Below, in pieces: positions 10,736-22,790 of a DNA stretch of 64,000 nt (its first letter is position 1; each line of letters starts with the position of its first letter). Source of the DNA: Eopsaltria australis (taxonomy: Eukaryota > Chordata > Aves > Passeriformes > Petroicidae); contig JAVTVJ010000143.1 in the NCBI GenBank assembly GCA_034509425.1, forward strand, positions 3,721,001 through 3,785,000, in the 5' to 3' direction. Under the pieces are notes generated by a model, which was not told the DNA's origin, ran no database searches, and saw only the letters and a list, made by a program, of their open reading frames with translations. The position numbers and the translations under genes were made by a program.

Positions 10736-13700
10736 AGCATATAAGATACTTCTTATATCCAAAAGGGATGTTTTATCAGGATCAAAATGCTGCAAAACTG
10801 TGTAGTGCACATTACTGACCAGCGAAAATCATTGCTTGATTTCATACACCACAAATACTGCCTGTGCTTTGCCACATCCTCCTTCTCTTACATGTTCCAG
10901 ACCAGTCCTGTGTCCTGAGCCCTCACTGGTATGAATCAACCATCTCATCCACTGTTGTTACACTGAGTATTACACCAAGCTCTGCCAGCACAGTAATATC
11001 TCAGACTTTGAGCTGGCTTAGTTTTTTCCATTCTTAAATACTTTCTTATGGACATGCAGTAACAATTCAAGAGACATTTAAGCAGAACAGAGTGTCTTGC
11101 CATGTCTTGCACTGCTTTTTTTAACCAGAACTAACCTCACTTGCCTGAGTTGTCAAAAGGGTTATCTGACTACCCTGTGACAGTCAGATCTAGCACAGAA
11201 CATATGGTGTGCATCTGTGATTGCAACAACAGAAAGATGTTTTGGGAAAATAAATATGCCTTTCTTCTCCTAACCAGGATCCTTCTTAGAACACTTCTAG
11301 TTTATTCATTTTCTTGAGTGAGACCGGCATTTTGTTTTTAAGGAATGGCAAAATGATCACTCAAAATATGTCACAACTTTTGACTGGAGTTTAAATCCAA
11401 ATAAAACAAGTGCACAGTGCTCTGTCAAACTAACTAGGCTTTGCAGTGTGTCTGGAAAGTGAACACTTGCAGGTGCCATTTAATCACAAAGTAACACATT
11501 ATTTCTTTAGGAATTAAATCCTCTCCAATAATTCTCCATGGCCACAGTTATGTCCCCAGTCTCTGGTATTACTGCGTTGTACAACTGCGATAGCCTCACC
11601 TGTTGTAACAATACCTCCAAAGAGGTGACCGGGGAACCAAGTGAACACAAGTACTAATCAATATCCATTGGGAAGTGGGCAAGTGTAGGTCTGATACACT
11701 ACTGACCAAAATGTCCATAAACTGAGCAGTTATCTAAGTTTTCTAAGGGAAGTTTAAATTTTTAATTAAGTGACCATGAGTAGACCCCATTGAGATTTCC
11801 TCAAAGTGCCTGAGCATCTTTGGCAGAAGAGTGCAAAAGAAATTAAGTGACATCTGCATACTCTCTGTTCCAAGCAATTCACTGTCTCTCCACATTATTT
11901 GTAATACATATTGACTGGTAAGACCAGAATGAAAGCAATGCTGTAGCACACAGAAGAGAGAGCTTGTCTGGGCAGGTTCATAGGGGATCCTCCACTCAGA
12001 AAAATGGGTCAAGAGGCCATTTGGTGGGAACACCTGTGGCAAGTGACAGATCTGCATCACATGCAGATTTTTAGATCTCTTGGTTTTCATTTCTCTCCTT
12101 CTGATGTTTCACTTCTTATCTGTTGTTTTGCATATTTATGGCTCCTGACTTTGTCCTTCACAGTCACGTTAAGTGAGAAAAACAGATCTGACACGATCCT
12201 GGACGTGGGAAGACGGATGACATCCCAGGTATAAAGGGTATTACAATAAAAGCCTCACAGCATGTGCCTAAGGTTATGTTAATAGCAGCAAAATGGAGCC
12301 TGGTCAAGCACTGAGAAGAATGTAGTTGGAAGTTTTCTAAGGTAAGGGAACAAGTCAAAAAGACAATACTAAAGGTTACTGTGTATTAGAAAAAGCCACA
12401 GTGAATGTTGCAACCTAATGGTGGTTGTGTTTGTGACACTCCCTGAACTCTGCAAAACTTTGAGAAAGAAAACTCTGTGGCCTGAAAATGCACATCATCA
12501 TTTCTAGCAAAGACTAGAAGCGTATATAGAAATTATTTCAAAAGTTATTTAGAGTTTTGGTTTTCAGATTGGCACATCTGGCAGATACTTCTGGAAAGAC
12601 ACTGTTATATCCACTCATAAAATATTTAAAATAATCTACTGTCAATAGAAAATCTGTAACTCAGACTAACAGTCACTCTGAAATGGACAGCATAGTTTTC
12701 CTTAACAGTTTCAAATGCCAGACAAAGCAGAATTGTTTGTTACTCACCTAGGTCTGCAAGGACAATAATATTAATTATTTGTGACTATTTGCTTGATTTC
12801 TGGTGTACCAATTACGTGCCTTACAGTAGTTCTCAGACTGGTTTCAGAGGCTGAAGTAGATTGAGCTGCTGTTTAGAGATGCACTTAAAATGAAGGAAGT
12901 GAGGTCAATTCCTTGCTACTCTAATTTACAGTCCAAGAGTATCAGCTGACTTCCTCCTTTAGTTCAAGTTAAGCAGAGGACATGGGAAGGCTGTGCAAAA
13001 CCTCATCTGTGCAGGTGGGGAGTAAGGAGGAGTAAAGTCCTTTTGTTTCACCTGGTTTTGCTATTTTAGACAGAATAAGAAATGCACAGGGTAATACTAC
13101 ATGCTGAGTGGATGAAAAGATTTGAAGTGGACTACAGATTCTCCCACTTTCCTCATCGTTTTTGAAGAAATAAAGCCCACAAGCCTCTCAACACTCTCGA
13201 GGACCACTGTTGGTTACATAGTGTTGCTGTGTCATGGTAGCCAGTGTTTCCCTTCAAACGTCAGCATTCATCCCTACCTGACTGAAGTACATTCACACAT
13301 CATTATGGCATTTTCCTTATTAATGTCCTTCTCACTCAGATATGCCTTCTTTAGTGTGGAGTACAGCTGTGTGAGGACATACTCTTCCATCATGCCTACA
13401 GCTTTCTGATTTTTTTGCTCTACATTTCAGAATACCTCCCAGAAAATACAGGAAATTTGAATCACATTAACTCTGCCCTTATCAAGCTTGCCTTGGCATC
13501 TAGTATCTGTGCCAGAGCTATTTCCAAACTAAGCCAGATAAAATATCCTGTATTGAACGCCATGGTCACAGCAATCAAACTAAGATCCACTTGTGTTACT
13601 CTTTATAAAGACTGTTCCCCAACCACTCTTTTAGGACAGGTAAAGGTATTCTAACTTGAGTCCTGAAAGAGGGCTCATGTTCATTAAAATGTTCATCCTG

Positions 13701-16700
13701 AAGTAAAAACTCTCTGTGCTGTAGTTCCTCTCAAACCACACTAGTAATTTCCATAAATAAGCTGCAATATGAGCTCAATTCCTTAGACTTTGTTTCAAAT
13801 GTATCATGCATAACCAACAGATCTTAAGGCCCTCTAGATTTGCAGTGTATGAAGTCTCATCTTCAGTCAAAGCTGAGTGTACACACGATTAAAATCCACC
13901 TTTGTACCTTTTCTGTTGAATTTCCTTATCTTTTTATATTTGCATCCATAATAAAGCATAATTTATTTGTGATGTGTTTCCTTTAGTTTCTATAGTACTA
14001 CCAGCTCAAGCAAAGCAGAGTGCAGAATGGGTAAGAAGGAAAAATCCTTCAGAAATAGGGACAGGACATTAGAAAGCATTCCTCTCCTTCTGTTGTGTTC
14101 TGTTGCCTTTTGTATGCCTGATGACACGTTGAAACCTCTTGCATCCTCACCAGGAAGAGAGGAAACGTGTGGCTTCCAAACCAGGATCTTGGTTACTGCT
14201 CATAAATGTTTATATTAGAAGCCCAGATCTCCCTTACGCCTGCCATGGCATATCTGACATCAAGCAAGAGGGGTTTTTTGCATTTTTTCCCCTCATCAGA
14301 AACTGGCACTAACACCAACAAAGTCCATGGCTAGTTTTACCACCAAGGCCTCATTAGAGAGCAAAATTGTTTAAAGGCGAAGAATTGGTTCAAGAATTAC
14401 TTTGGGTGTTGGGGTTTTTTTGCTCTATAGTTGTCTTTTGTGCTGTTTGTATTTATTATCCCTGCTTGAGCAATTCTCAGAGCAAACAATTTGTCATATT
14501 GGTCTTCCTTCTTCACTTAATAGGCAAAAATTATTGCCTTTATATTTTTGCAATTTAATATTTCCTGAGAGCATTTATGAATCTACATATATAAAAGCAC
14601 AGTCTGGAAAAAGTGTTTTGTACTGGGTGCAGAAGTAGTGAATTTTGTGGTGTGCAGGTGAAAGATTGGCTCTGTGGGTAAACAGCTAAGAAGTGCACCA
14701 TAATATTTTTCAGTTTCTGGAGAAATCAAAGTATTTAGTCACCTTTAATGACCCTGTGTTTATCAAGCCATCCCAATGAGTAATAAAAATTGTTACAGAA
14801 AGCAAAATGTTTGACTAACCTATTTACCAAAATTAGGTTCAGGTCGTATCAAGTTGGGCAGCAGAACGTAAATCAAGTGCACCAGTCCTTTACTGCTGTT
14901 TGGCTGGTCTGTGGAGTGACCTAAGCATCCAGTGGACTTTGTTCATATTTGTGGCTGGACAGTCTGAGTCCCTGTAATTCTGCTCAGTTTTTTTGGCTGT
15001 ACACAAAGCACAAATTCTTCCCACATGCATCTAAAACACGTGTTGTAACCACATAAAGAGCTGAGAACAGATAAGTAAAAGTGACTGGAAGCACAGATCA
15101 TCAACATGTTTCACAAACAAGTTTTTCAAGACCTAAACAATTACAATATTCCTTACTCTGTGGGCTATTTACTGACCCGTAGGCAGGTCAGCTCCCCAGA
15201 TAAACCATGTCTGCCAGGCTGGTTACTGCTGGTATTTTACTGGTCAAAATAGTGTCAGCCAGGGAGTGAGTATTGCAAACCCCCGTGTTCTCCCTGCTGG
15301 GGCTTCACACTCTGAGTGTGAGAACAAGCCTAGTTTGCATTTGTGCCTGGAAAGCTAATGAATTTAGCAATCACACAGATGAGCTGCTGGATAACTAGAA
15401 TAATATCTGCAGTTTAGGCTCAAGGGGAAAACGGCTAAGGTAAAAAAAGACATGGATATGTGGAATTACTGAAAGCAAAGGCTGATGAATTACTGTCTTC
15501 TGTACAGAAGACTATATAAAAAAATCTACCTGTTCAGAGAAGGGACTGCAGTTACATCTCTCCTTCAAAGACTATACTTTTTAAATTATTTAAAACGAAG
15601 AATAGTGGAGAAAATCAATATTGTGAAACAGAATTGTCACAGAATGCAAGGAAACAGTGCTTTCTACTGAAGCTCATGAAAATAGTAGAGTGCTATTCCT
15701 CAGAATATCTTATGCAGGCCCAGTATTTGTAACAGAGCGAGGATGACTCCACCAGTGATTGATTTTATGTAGCTTCTAGGAGGAAAATATGATTCGAATC
15801 ATAAATTTGATGCAGGCAGGTTTTGGTTTTAGAAATAATTACATGAAAATTACTTTGGAAATGACACATGGGGGAAAGACACATGCTCTAGAATAAAGGC
15901 ATTTTTAAAAGGCCATAATGCTATGACCCTAAATGTACCTATCTTCAAGAATCCTGAATTTGATTCAGGATTTCAAAGTGATCCTCACTTTGAAAACTTG
16001 GTGAGGTACTGCACTGTGTCACATTAGATCTTTAGAGTGCAAGTATCAACTGCAGATGTTATTGAACAAGCACTTTGTGCAACGTGTTTGGTAGAAAACA
16101 GGTCATACTGCTGTCATGGGGCTGTTGCTAAAAGAAATAATAAAGGCCTTGGAAAGTGTACGCTTCAGAGTTTAATGCAATGTAACTAACAAGAAGAGGC
16201 ACTCACAAAACATAGTATTGTATTTTTCTCATTGTGAAACTTTTCTTCTTGCCTTTGGAGCAGCTGTTTTCAAGCAGGACTTGACTAGATGAGCCATTGA
16301 TCTTACATGGTCTGACCTTTACCTTTTCCTGGACTCTTCTGTATTTGTGGAGGTATTTTAGCTCATCTGTTTGGAGACAAAGAGGAAATGATGGATTCAT
16401 TTTTTCATCCTATCATTTTTGTGCCTGATCTTTTGTTATTTCATAATTTTCTCAGTAGCATAGGACTACCTGCATGGAGGTCCATATTCTTCTTAAATCC
16501 CAGCATGAGATGTGTTTAAATAGTTTTGGATTACTGCACTTAAGAAATTAGCTAAACTTAAGTTACTCTGCTCTCATACTTTTTCAGAGTGCACTTCTAC
16601 AAAGCCCCCTTGAAAGCTGAAGGGGTTTGCTTGTTTGTTCATTCTTATCTTGGTAAAAAGTCCCACACCAATGCAGGCTTCTCACAGATATCTGCAGTTC

Positions 16701-16916
16701 TCACCCCTCTCATGGGATTTGAGTTGGACATGACTTCCAGAGATAGAAGTGTGCAGTTTTGCTGGATGTCTTGTGATAGTGTTCAAACAGCATGAATATT
16801 GATGCAAATATGATTGGACTGTTTGGAGATATGAGTTAACTTCCCTCACCCCCTTTCACCACTAGCTGTCTGTGGCGGGGCTTCTGGATATATGCATCAC
16901 TGCTTTTCAGAAGCAA
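10736..16916. other. Unassigned AT-rich sequence
   Basis: No confident gene or repeat family. A short minus-strand stretch near 10960-11045 vaguely resembles an ETS recognition-helix region and is discussed as a weak lead. A pair of adjacent hairpins at 15951-15995 is listed separately. Confidence 0.5.
15951..15995. repeat. Two adjacent perfect hairpins
   Basis: The first has 9-bp arms (ATCCTGAAT at 15951-15959 and its complement at 15963-15971) and a 3-nt loop. The second has 11-bp arms (15971-15981 and 15985-15995) and a 3-nt loop. They share base 15971, giving a twin stem-loop in 45 bp. Function is unknown. Confidence 0.75.
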
Positions 16917-16927
16917 TAAAAATAATA

Positions 16928-16966
<39 letters not shown>

Positions 16967-16989
16967 GCAATAACAATAATAATAATAAT
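16917..16989 (+). repeat. (AAT)n microsatellite
   Basis: About 73 bp of AAT units with a few interruptions (gta, gca, aca). It lies in unassigned DNA. Confidence 0.95.
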
Positions 16990-19900
16990 GCAACAGAGAT
17001 GAGGTTGCAAAATCTCCATTTTTTTTCACAGGGTGCACACCTTCCTAATCTTCCTTTAATACCTGGTGATTACATCGATAACACTGTGTGCTCATGATTG
17101 ACCCTCCACATTGCACCTGCAGCCTTCCAGTGAAAAGCTCACCCTTCAATATCATGGGATTCCAGCATTGCATGGAGGGCCAGTGCCCACCAAAGATGTC
17201 CTTGCCTGGAGTCTCATGTGTAGGATGCTGTCACTGGCCATGCTCCTTACCAGGCATGTTAAGTAATGGATATTAGAACATATGCAGGTGCACATGTGCT
17301 ATGCTTATGTCACTATGCCTGTATGGTGAATATCAGATATGAGACCTGATTTTACTGGGAAAATTTAGATATGTTCTCCATTTGTGCCCCTCCCTCACAC
17401 AGATTCTTGCAGCAGTCAAGACAGAGTAGAGACCTTTGAATCATGCTTTAAAAACAAATGGTGAGGACAAATAGAGGGAGTCTTTCTCAAACAGCTTGTC
17501 ATTTCAAAAGAAGGCTAGAGGCACAAAAACACTTGGCACCCTTGCCCAAAATGGACTCTTGAACTGGACAAGATACATGGCTTGAGGTTTAGCAACTTAT
17601 TTATTTCTCTCTCTGTAAATAGTGGTGCTAGGACACTATCACCTATGCTGGTGTTTACATTTCAGCCTGCTGACAGAAAAGGTGGACAAGTGTGGCTCAA
17701 TCACATCTTGTTCAGCAAAATCTCACCAAATACCAACCAGTCATGGTGGAAGTGGCTTAACAACTGATCAAGTTGTTCACACAAATTCAAAGAAAAAGAA
17801 AATGAAGCAACATGTTTGGCTGGGAAAATTACTAGAGAAAGCATCATTGCTGGTGCCACAGCTCTCGGGGCAGTTCAGGGGGGCACAGGTTTTTCTCATG
17901 GCCCCAGACCCTGGGCTGCAGTGGTTAATCAGGCCACTGGTGTTTTCATGTACATGGGGAGTTTATGATTTCTGCCTCAGGAGGAGAAAGCACAGTTTAT
18001 TCAGGAGGCTAAAGTGGGAGACCTCCCACTTTAGAAAGGGTGGGTACATAAAGCGAAGGTGTTTTTTAGGCTGAGGAACTGAGTTTAGTGAAAATTTGTC
18101 ATCATCCAGGCACTTGCCTCAATCTGCCATCATAATCCACTAAATCTGATCCCAGGTCTCTCTGTGAGCAGTGGCAACACATCCTCTTCCAGGCAGCTGG
18201 AGCATGCCCCACAAGCATTGCAATGACTCTCCAGGGCTAGTAGAGGAGCCCACAACACTTATCTTATACATCAAAATTAAATCTTACACTCCTAAAATGA
18301 AGTGAGATGGATTCCTTCACAAATAAGTTGGCCCAGTGATGTTTGTTTGCAGCCAGATACTGCCTGCCTGCTCCCGCTGATGACTGCAGTGCAGTTAACT
18401 CCACTTCTTCCAATGTGAGTGAAGTGTTTTGCTGTGGGGGTTAGAGCTACAGATTTGGTCTTCTGACTATAATCTATGTTGTGTCCATATAGCAACTGAA
18501 ATAATGAAACATTTAATTAGAAACGGAAATGATTCATAACATCAACTTTAAAGCAAAATATTTTACCATAATGAAGCAAGAAAGTTGCAGTGACTCATTT
18601 TATCTTCATTTAAAATGACAGGACATCTCAAGAAATATCTGCAATTTGAGGGAGTCTCCTTTGAAATCCAGCCCAGTATACTTATTTCTTTTAGCTAGAG
18701 ACACAGTGTGGCAAGGCTTGGGCGCCTAGGGTGAACTTTCCACATGACACTCTGTGAAAGGCACTGACTTGCTGGGTGAAGAAACTCTGCTGTAGAAAGA
18801 TTTACACCCACACTGCAAGATTTCTCATCTAGCCTGCTGAGATCCTGTCTCCAACAGCTCATTGTCTTGACTGTGCCAAGTAGCACATTCAAGCACATCC
18901 ATGCTATTCCAGGCTACAGATCATAGTGCACACACAGCCTAAAGAATCACAGCATTTCAGCAAAATTGTTAGTGGTACTTACTGCACCTGCATCCTGGTG
19001 ACATTTAAATAAGCCTAGTCCTGTCTGACTCTTGGGGCAGGCCCTTTCCACTTGTAGTGACGGGATCTTATCAAGGACAGAACCAAAATCAGTTGCAGAT
19101 CCTCCATCTTCACAAGAGAAGTCCGTACTGTGAGATGTTGAGTCCCTGGCTCCAATCCAGCAAAGCGTTCAAGTAATTTACATGTGCATTTTGTGTCAGT
19201 GTTCATGTGCTTGGAGATGAACCTGCATTTTGATGGCTGCTGCAGGGGAGAACAAGTCCTTAACGTGCTGGGTGATGTGTAACAGCAAGAGCAGCATTAA
19301 ACCAAAACATGGTATTTGAATTTCTCACTTTTAAGATTTTCAGACCTTCCATCTGAGTGACATCCATGCTCAAACAACTACTTTCAACAGTGATTTTTAC
19401 ACTAAAGCCTCCTTTTACGTCTGTATTGCTCTGGAACATCAGGGAATGGAACCTGGCCTTCAATTTACAAGACCACCAATCCTACTAACAGGCATGACAA
19501 ATAAGACAGAAAGTCAAAGAATGTATTTTGGTGCATGTCTGGTGTTTGAAATACTTTTTTCTGCCAGATGCCACTACCAGTTAATTTTCAGAAGAAATTT
19601 CCACCAATATACAGGGATAAGAAGCAAAACAATGTGAAGTACAGAAAGAGTTGCTGTGAGACACACAGATTCAGCTTCAAAGGCAAAAAATTGTGCAAGA
19701 ATTTCCTGTAATGATGACTTATTAAACTAAGGTGTGTTTATGAACTACAGGAACTGGCTAGTTATCTACTTCCTGGAAGTACTTAAGTGTTGCCAGGAAC
19801 ATTTAATTCACTTTAACTGAACAAAGTCAACTATAACACAGAAAAATCTCACAGGTTACAAACAAAGCCTGGCAAGCTTTAAAAGAGGGAAGAGGAAGAC

Positions 19901-20044
19901 TGGCGTGTGCCACAAACCGCTAGAGCCAGTCTCAAGCTATTGTCATTTACTTGCTGCATGCCTGGTGTGTCTTCCCAAGCAACCCTGTCTCCTGGTGCTT
20001 TCTGTTCAACAGCCTGGTCCTGGGAAATGCTGAGTGTTGCTCAC
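16990..20044. other. Unassigned sequence
   Basis: A 150-codon plus-strand frame at 17622-18074 has no family features and crosses a palindrome, so it is not called. The palindrome at 18009-18034 is listed separately. The last 100 bp may be a decayed beginning of the tandem repeat that follows. Confidence 0.45.
18009..18034. repeat. Perfect 12-bp inverted repeat with 2-nt loop
   Basis: CTAAAGTGGGAG at 18009-18020 is followed after 'ac' by its exact reverse complement at 18023-18034. The near-absent loop makes it a potential cruciform rather than an RNA hairpin. Confidence 0.8.
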
Positions 20045-20640
20045 CTTCTCTTTAGCCTTGCAGCCTATTAACTACACCACTCCCACTGTGGCTAAGCACT
20101 TTCCTTCCAAAGGAAATAAATCACATTATTTTACACTCCACAGAGCCCATCTCCAAAATTAAAAGCTTTCAAGCACTCCTCCTATACAAAAAGTGCCAGG
20201 ACAAAGCTGCTGGTAGCTTCTACCTTGCTCCTTTTGCCCATCCACAATGCCACTAGATGGGGATACGCAGCTGCCTAACAAACTAAGTGTACCATGTACA
20301 ATTGAACCTGCCACAACTGCAGCTCCAAAATTGAATATGTCTGGTGACTGTTCACACACAAAAGGTATCTGGAAAGAACGAAGTTGCAGGCCTTCAATTT
20401 TGCATTGCAGCCTACAAACGACACACCCAATGCTGTGTGCTTTCTTTTCCACCTCAAAATACCATGGCACTATTTACTTCCATCAGATTCCAGCATACAA
20501 CCTGAAAACATCCAGCATCTGCTACCAAAAAAAACCCCACAAAAACCCAGCAAGTGCCAGGAGAGAAAGCTGTTTCTAGTCTTCCTTTCTCTGTAGAGCC
20601 TATAAACTGCACTTCAGACACTGGGGCTAAATGGGGTTTC
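20045..20640 (+). repeat. Diverged ~172-bp tandem repeat, block A
   Basis: About three and a half monomers in one orientation. A shared anchor ('[g/t]cc/ctggtgactg' type: the position equivalent to atccagcaactgctc) occurs at 20167, 20340 and 20511, a pitch of 173 and 171 bp. Each monomer runs through: ctccaaaattgaa, the anchor, cacacaaaag.gccaggacagaaagctg, a pyrimidine stretch, cagcctacaaactgcac, then either 'ctatgtgctttccttcccacc' or 'ccactagatggggatgc'. Divergence between units is high. I do not recognise the family. Confidence 0.75.
20250..20263 (+). promoter_or_regulatory. CTCF-like motif in repeat block A
   Basis: The 14 bases CCACTAGATGGGGA fit the CTCF core (CCASYAGRKGGCRS) except at the C and the last base. 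The same motif recurs at two other places in this repeat family. Binding is inferred from the motif only. Confidence 0.35.
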
Positions 20641-21139
20641 CATGCCTTGTGCAGCTGCCTGTGATGTCCTTGCTGAACATAATAGCTGCTTGTGTATGAA
20701 TGGAAATCCTGGGTTTGGCAGGTGTTTGCAGTGTCACTAGTGGCTCTGTTGTGATTGTGTGGGAGCAGGAAGCAGAGTTCTGCAGCTTTTGATGATGGCA
20801 TTGGTGGCTGAGTAGATGCTGGGAGAAGCAGGGCACTGGTGTGAATTGGGAGGAGTTATGCTGATGCCATGTATTGAGGAGAAGGAGTAAAAAAAGCAAG
20901 ATATATTGTGGTATGTTGCAGAGGGGATGAGCCAGAAGAAGCACAAATGTTAGTTCCCTCCTTTCCACCCTACATAACATTGGGGCTGGGATAGATGAAG
21001 AGGATGTGATTTATTATGCAAGTTAAATGCTCACATAACTGGGAAACTCTGCATAGTTGCAGATCCCACAGGAAAAGTCATGGAAGATCCTTTCAATGAA
21101 TGAACCAGACCTTGGAGGAACCTGAGATTGATATCCTGG
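20641..21139. other. Unassigned segment between repeat block A and ERV 1
   Basis: It has no clear monomer homology and no readable retroviral frame. It could be decayed retroviral sequence upstream of RT, but nothing in it shows that. Confidence 0.4.
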
Positions 21140-21149
21140 ACGTGGTATT

Positions 21150-21577
21150 GAATGCTGCTTAGAAAGTGCCAATTTAATACTGAATTTAATACTTCTATAT
21201 TCCCAGTAAAGAAGGCCCGTTCTGAAGAGCATAGGCTGGTGCAGGATTTAAGAGCACTAATCCAAATGAAAATCAAATAAATAATTGAAAAATACTTATT
21301 TGACTGTATGGATTAGAAGATGCTTTCTTTTGCATTCTGGTGGATGAGCAAAAATCCAGCAATGGGAAGAAAAATGCAGCTATGCTGGACAGTACTACTA
21401 CAGAGATCAAGAAACAGCTCTACTCCATTTGGTAATGTATTTGCAACAGAACTGGAACAATGGTTAGGCAACAATAACAACAGAATTCCGTGCCAATATG
21501 TGAATGAAAGAAGGTTGATTGGTGGAAATACTGAGACATTCAAAAAAGAAAAAAAATTTCTGTGGTTTGGTGGATAA
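21150..21577 (+). pseudogene. pol: Retroviral reverse transcriptase remnant (ERV 1)
   Basis: Around 21210-21290 one frame reads a fingers-region LVQDLR motif and then meets TAA. A second frame near 21319 reads DAFFC. A third, 21320-21577, carries FGN...LEQW and QYVNE at about 21493-21507, the place of the catalytic YVDD; the second catalytic aspartate is lost. At least two frameshifts separate these blocks. The thumb region is not readable. It would once have copied viral RNA into DNA and is now non-functional. Confidence 0.85.
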
Positions 21578-21838
21578 CTCTGTGTTGGGAGGAATGGGTT
21601 AAAGGCAAGGAATATTGTCAATAGCTCGAGTGACTGTGTAGCTGGGAATAACCCTTGATAAAGCAGAGTGGACAGCAGGCCAATGATACTGTAGCGTGGG
21701 CAAATTCAACAGTGCCTGTGTGTGCCTCTGCCTGGATGTTGCTTTGGGGATACCCCAGTTAGCAGGACATGGAAACAGATCTACACTTTTAAAGTGTTTT
21801 AAGTGTGGATATTATGGTTGGCTGCCTGTGAACTTTGA
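21578..21838 (+). other. Unreadable ERV 1 segment between RT and integrase
   Basis: The order suggests the RT connection, RNase H and the integrase N-terminal zinc domain, but no motif can be read with confidence. A CFKCGYYG string near 21805 resembles a damaged zinc knuckle and is probably coincidence, because gag does not belong here. Confidence 0.4.
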
Positions 21839-22583
21839 ATGACAACCACTAGAAAATCAATATGCTGTGCAAATAATCCTAAAACTCCTGTAGAAGTGGT
21901 AAAAGGGGGAATAGCTCCAGAGGAATACTGGCAAATAGATTTCTCTGAGTTATCTAAATGTAGATGTTATAAAAACCTGCTAGTTCTCGTTGATACTTTC
22001 TCAGGATGTCCAGAAGCTTTCCCTTGCTGCACCAGCTGAGCCAGGGAGGTTGTTAAAAGTTTTACTAAAAGAAATAATTCTTAGATTTGGAATTCCAGAT
22101 GGTTTATCTTCAGACAATGGACTACATTTCATCGAAGAGGTAGTTCACGGATTGCCTAATTTCCTTCAGTTTAAGGGGGATTTGCACACCCCTTGGAGAA
22201 AACAATCTAACGAAAAAGTAGAAAGGTTGAATCAGACTATCGAGAAAAATAGTAAAATTTTAGGTAGATGTATTGTTGCTTTACTGAGAATCCAGATTAC
22301 TCCATGTGCTAGAGAGGGAGTGAAGCCCTCTGAAATTTTGTAAGGCAGATTGTGTCCAGTTAATACTGTGATGACGAAAGGTGATCAAATGCATGTGAAA
22401 GATGATGATATGTTGAGAAATTATCTATTATATCTCCCTCTCATGGGTTTTGTCCTCTTTGCATAGGTATCTCACCTGTGGACTCTCCCTTCCTTTGGAT
22501 GTGGCTGTCCACAGCTTTCAACTGGGAAACACTGTTTATATCCAGACCTGGAAGGATGAACTGCGGGTGAGAAAGAAAATGTT
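21839..22583 (+). pseudogene. pol: Retroviral integrase remnant (ERV 1)
   Basis: The frame at 21839-22039 shows the catalytic-core start EYWQIDFSEL and LVLVDTFSG, with the first catalytic Asp in WQID. A shifted frame at 21990-22343 continues with RFGIPDGLSSDNG, which holds the second catalytic Asp, then HTPWR and a KVERLNQ segment with the Glu region. Further frameshifted pieces at about 22345-22440 and 22450-22583 read a C-terminal domain with VYIQTWK. Coverage of the integrase is nearly complete, but two or more frameshifts and a stop at about 22341 inactivate it. Homology ends where an inverted satellite monomer begins. Confidence 0.88.
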
Positions 22584-22790
22584 TAGCTCCAGCGTTGGCG
22601 ATGCAGATTATGTGCTGCAATGGAAAACTGAAGGCCACCAACATCTTTCTGTCCTGGCTCCTTTTGTGTGGGAACATTTGCCTGACTTTCTCAATTTTGG
22701 AGCTGCACTTGAGCTCAGCGACAAAGAGCACATTTAGATTGATAGGCAGTTGCATACTACCATCTAGTGGTCTTTTTGAATGGCTTCGGG
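22584..22790 (-). repeat. ~172-bp repeat monomer, inverted, block B
   Basis: The reverse complement aligns along its length with block A: ccactagatgg, a ctgcct.tcaa.ctaaatgt stretch, gcagctccaaaattgag, ttcccacacaaaagg.gccaggacagaaag and ttgcagc. The anchor lies at about 22669-22690. It begins directly at the end of ERV 1 integrase homology. Confidence 0.75.
22760..22773 (-). promoter_or_regulatory. CTCF-like motif in inverted monomer
   Basis: The minus strand carries CCACTAGATGG (plus 22760-22770) in the same place in the monomer as the site at 20250. Its orientation is opposite to the other two sites. Binding is inferred from the motif only. Confidence 0.3.

Larger units (their letters stand above)
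21140..22583 (+). mobile_element. ERV 1: decayed class I endogenous retrovirus, pol fragment
   Basis: Plus-strand remnants of reverse transcriptase and then integrase lie in the retroviral order, with frameshifts and stops. The motif style (LVQDLR, DAFFC, a degenerate YVDD, EYWQIDF, LVLVDTFSG) is that of gammaretrovirus-like class I elements. No LTR, primer-binding site, gag or env was found. The right end abuts an inverted satellite monomer, and satellite-like monomers also lie about 500 bp to the left. RNase H seems to be missing or unreadable between the RT and integrase parts. Confidence 0.85.

Noticed and set aside
17622..18074. 150-codon plus-strand frame
   Set aside because: No domain, splice signals or composition suggest coding, and it runs through the 18009-18034 palindrome.
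21800..21835. CFKCGYYG string resembling a gag zinc knuckle before ERV 1 integrase
   Set aside because: The His and last Cys are absent and gag does not belong between RT and integrase.
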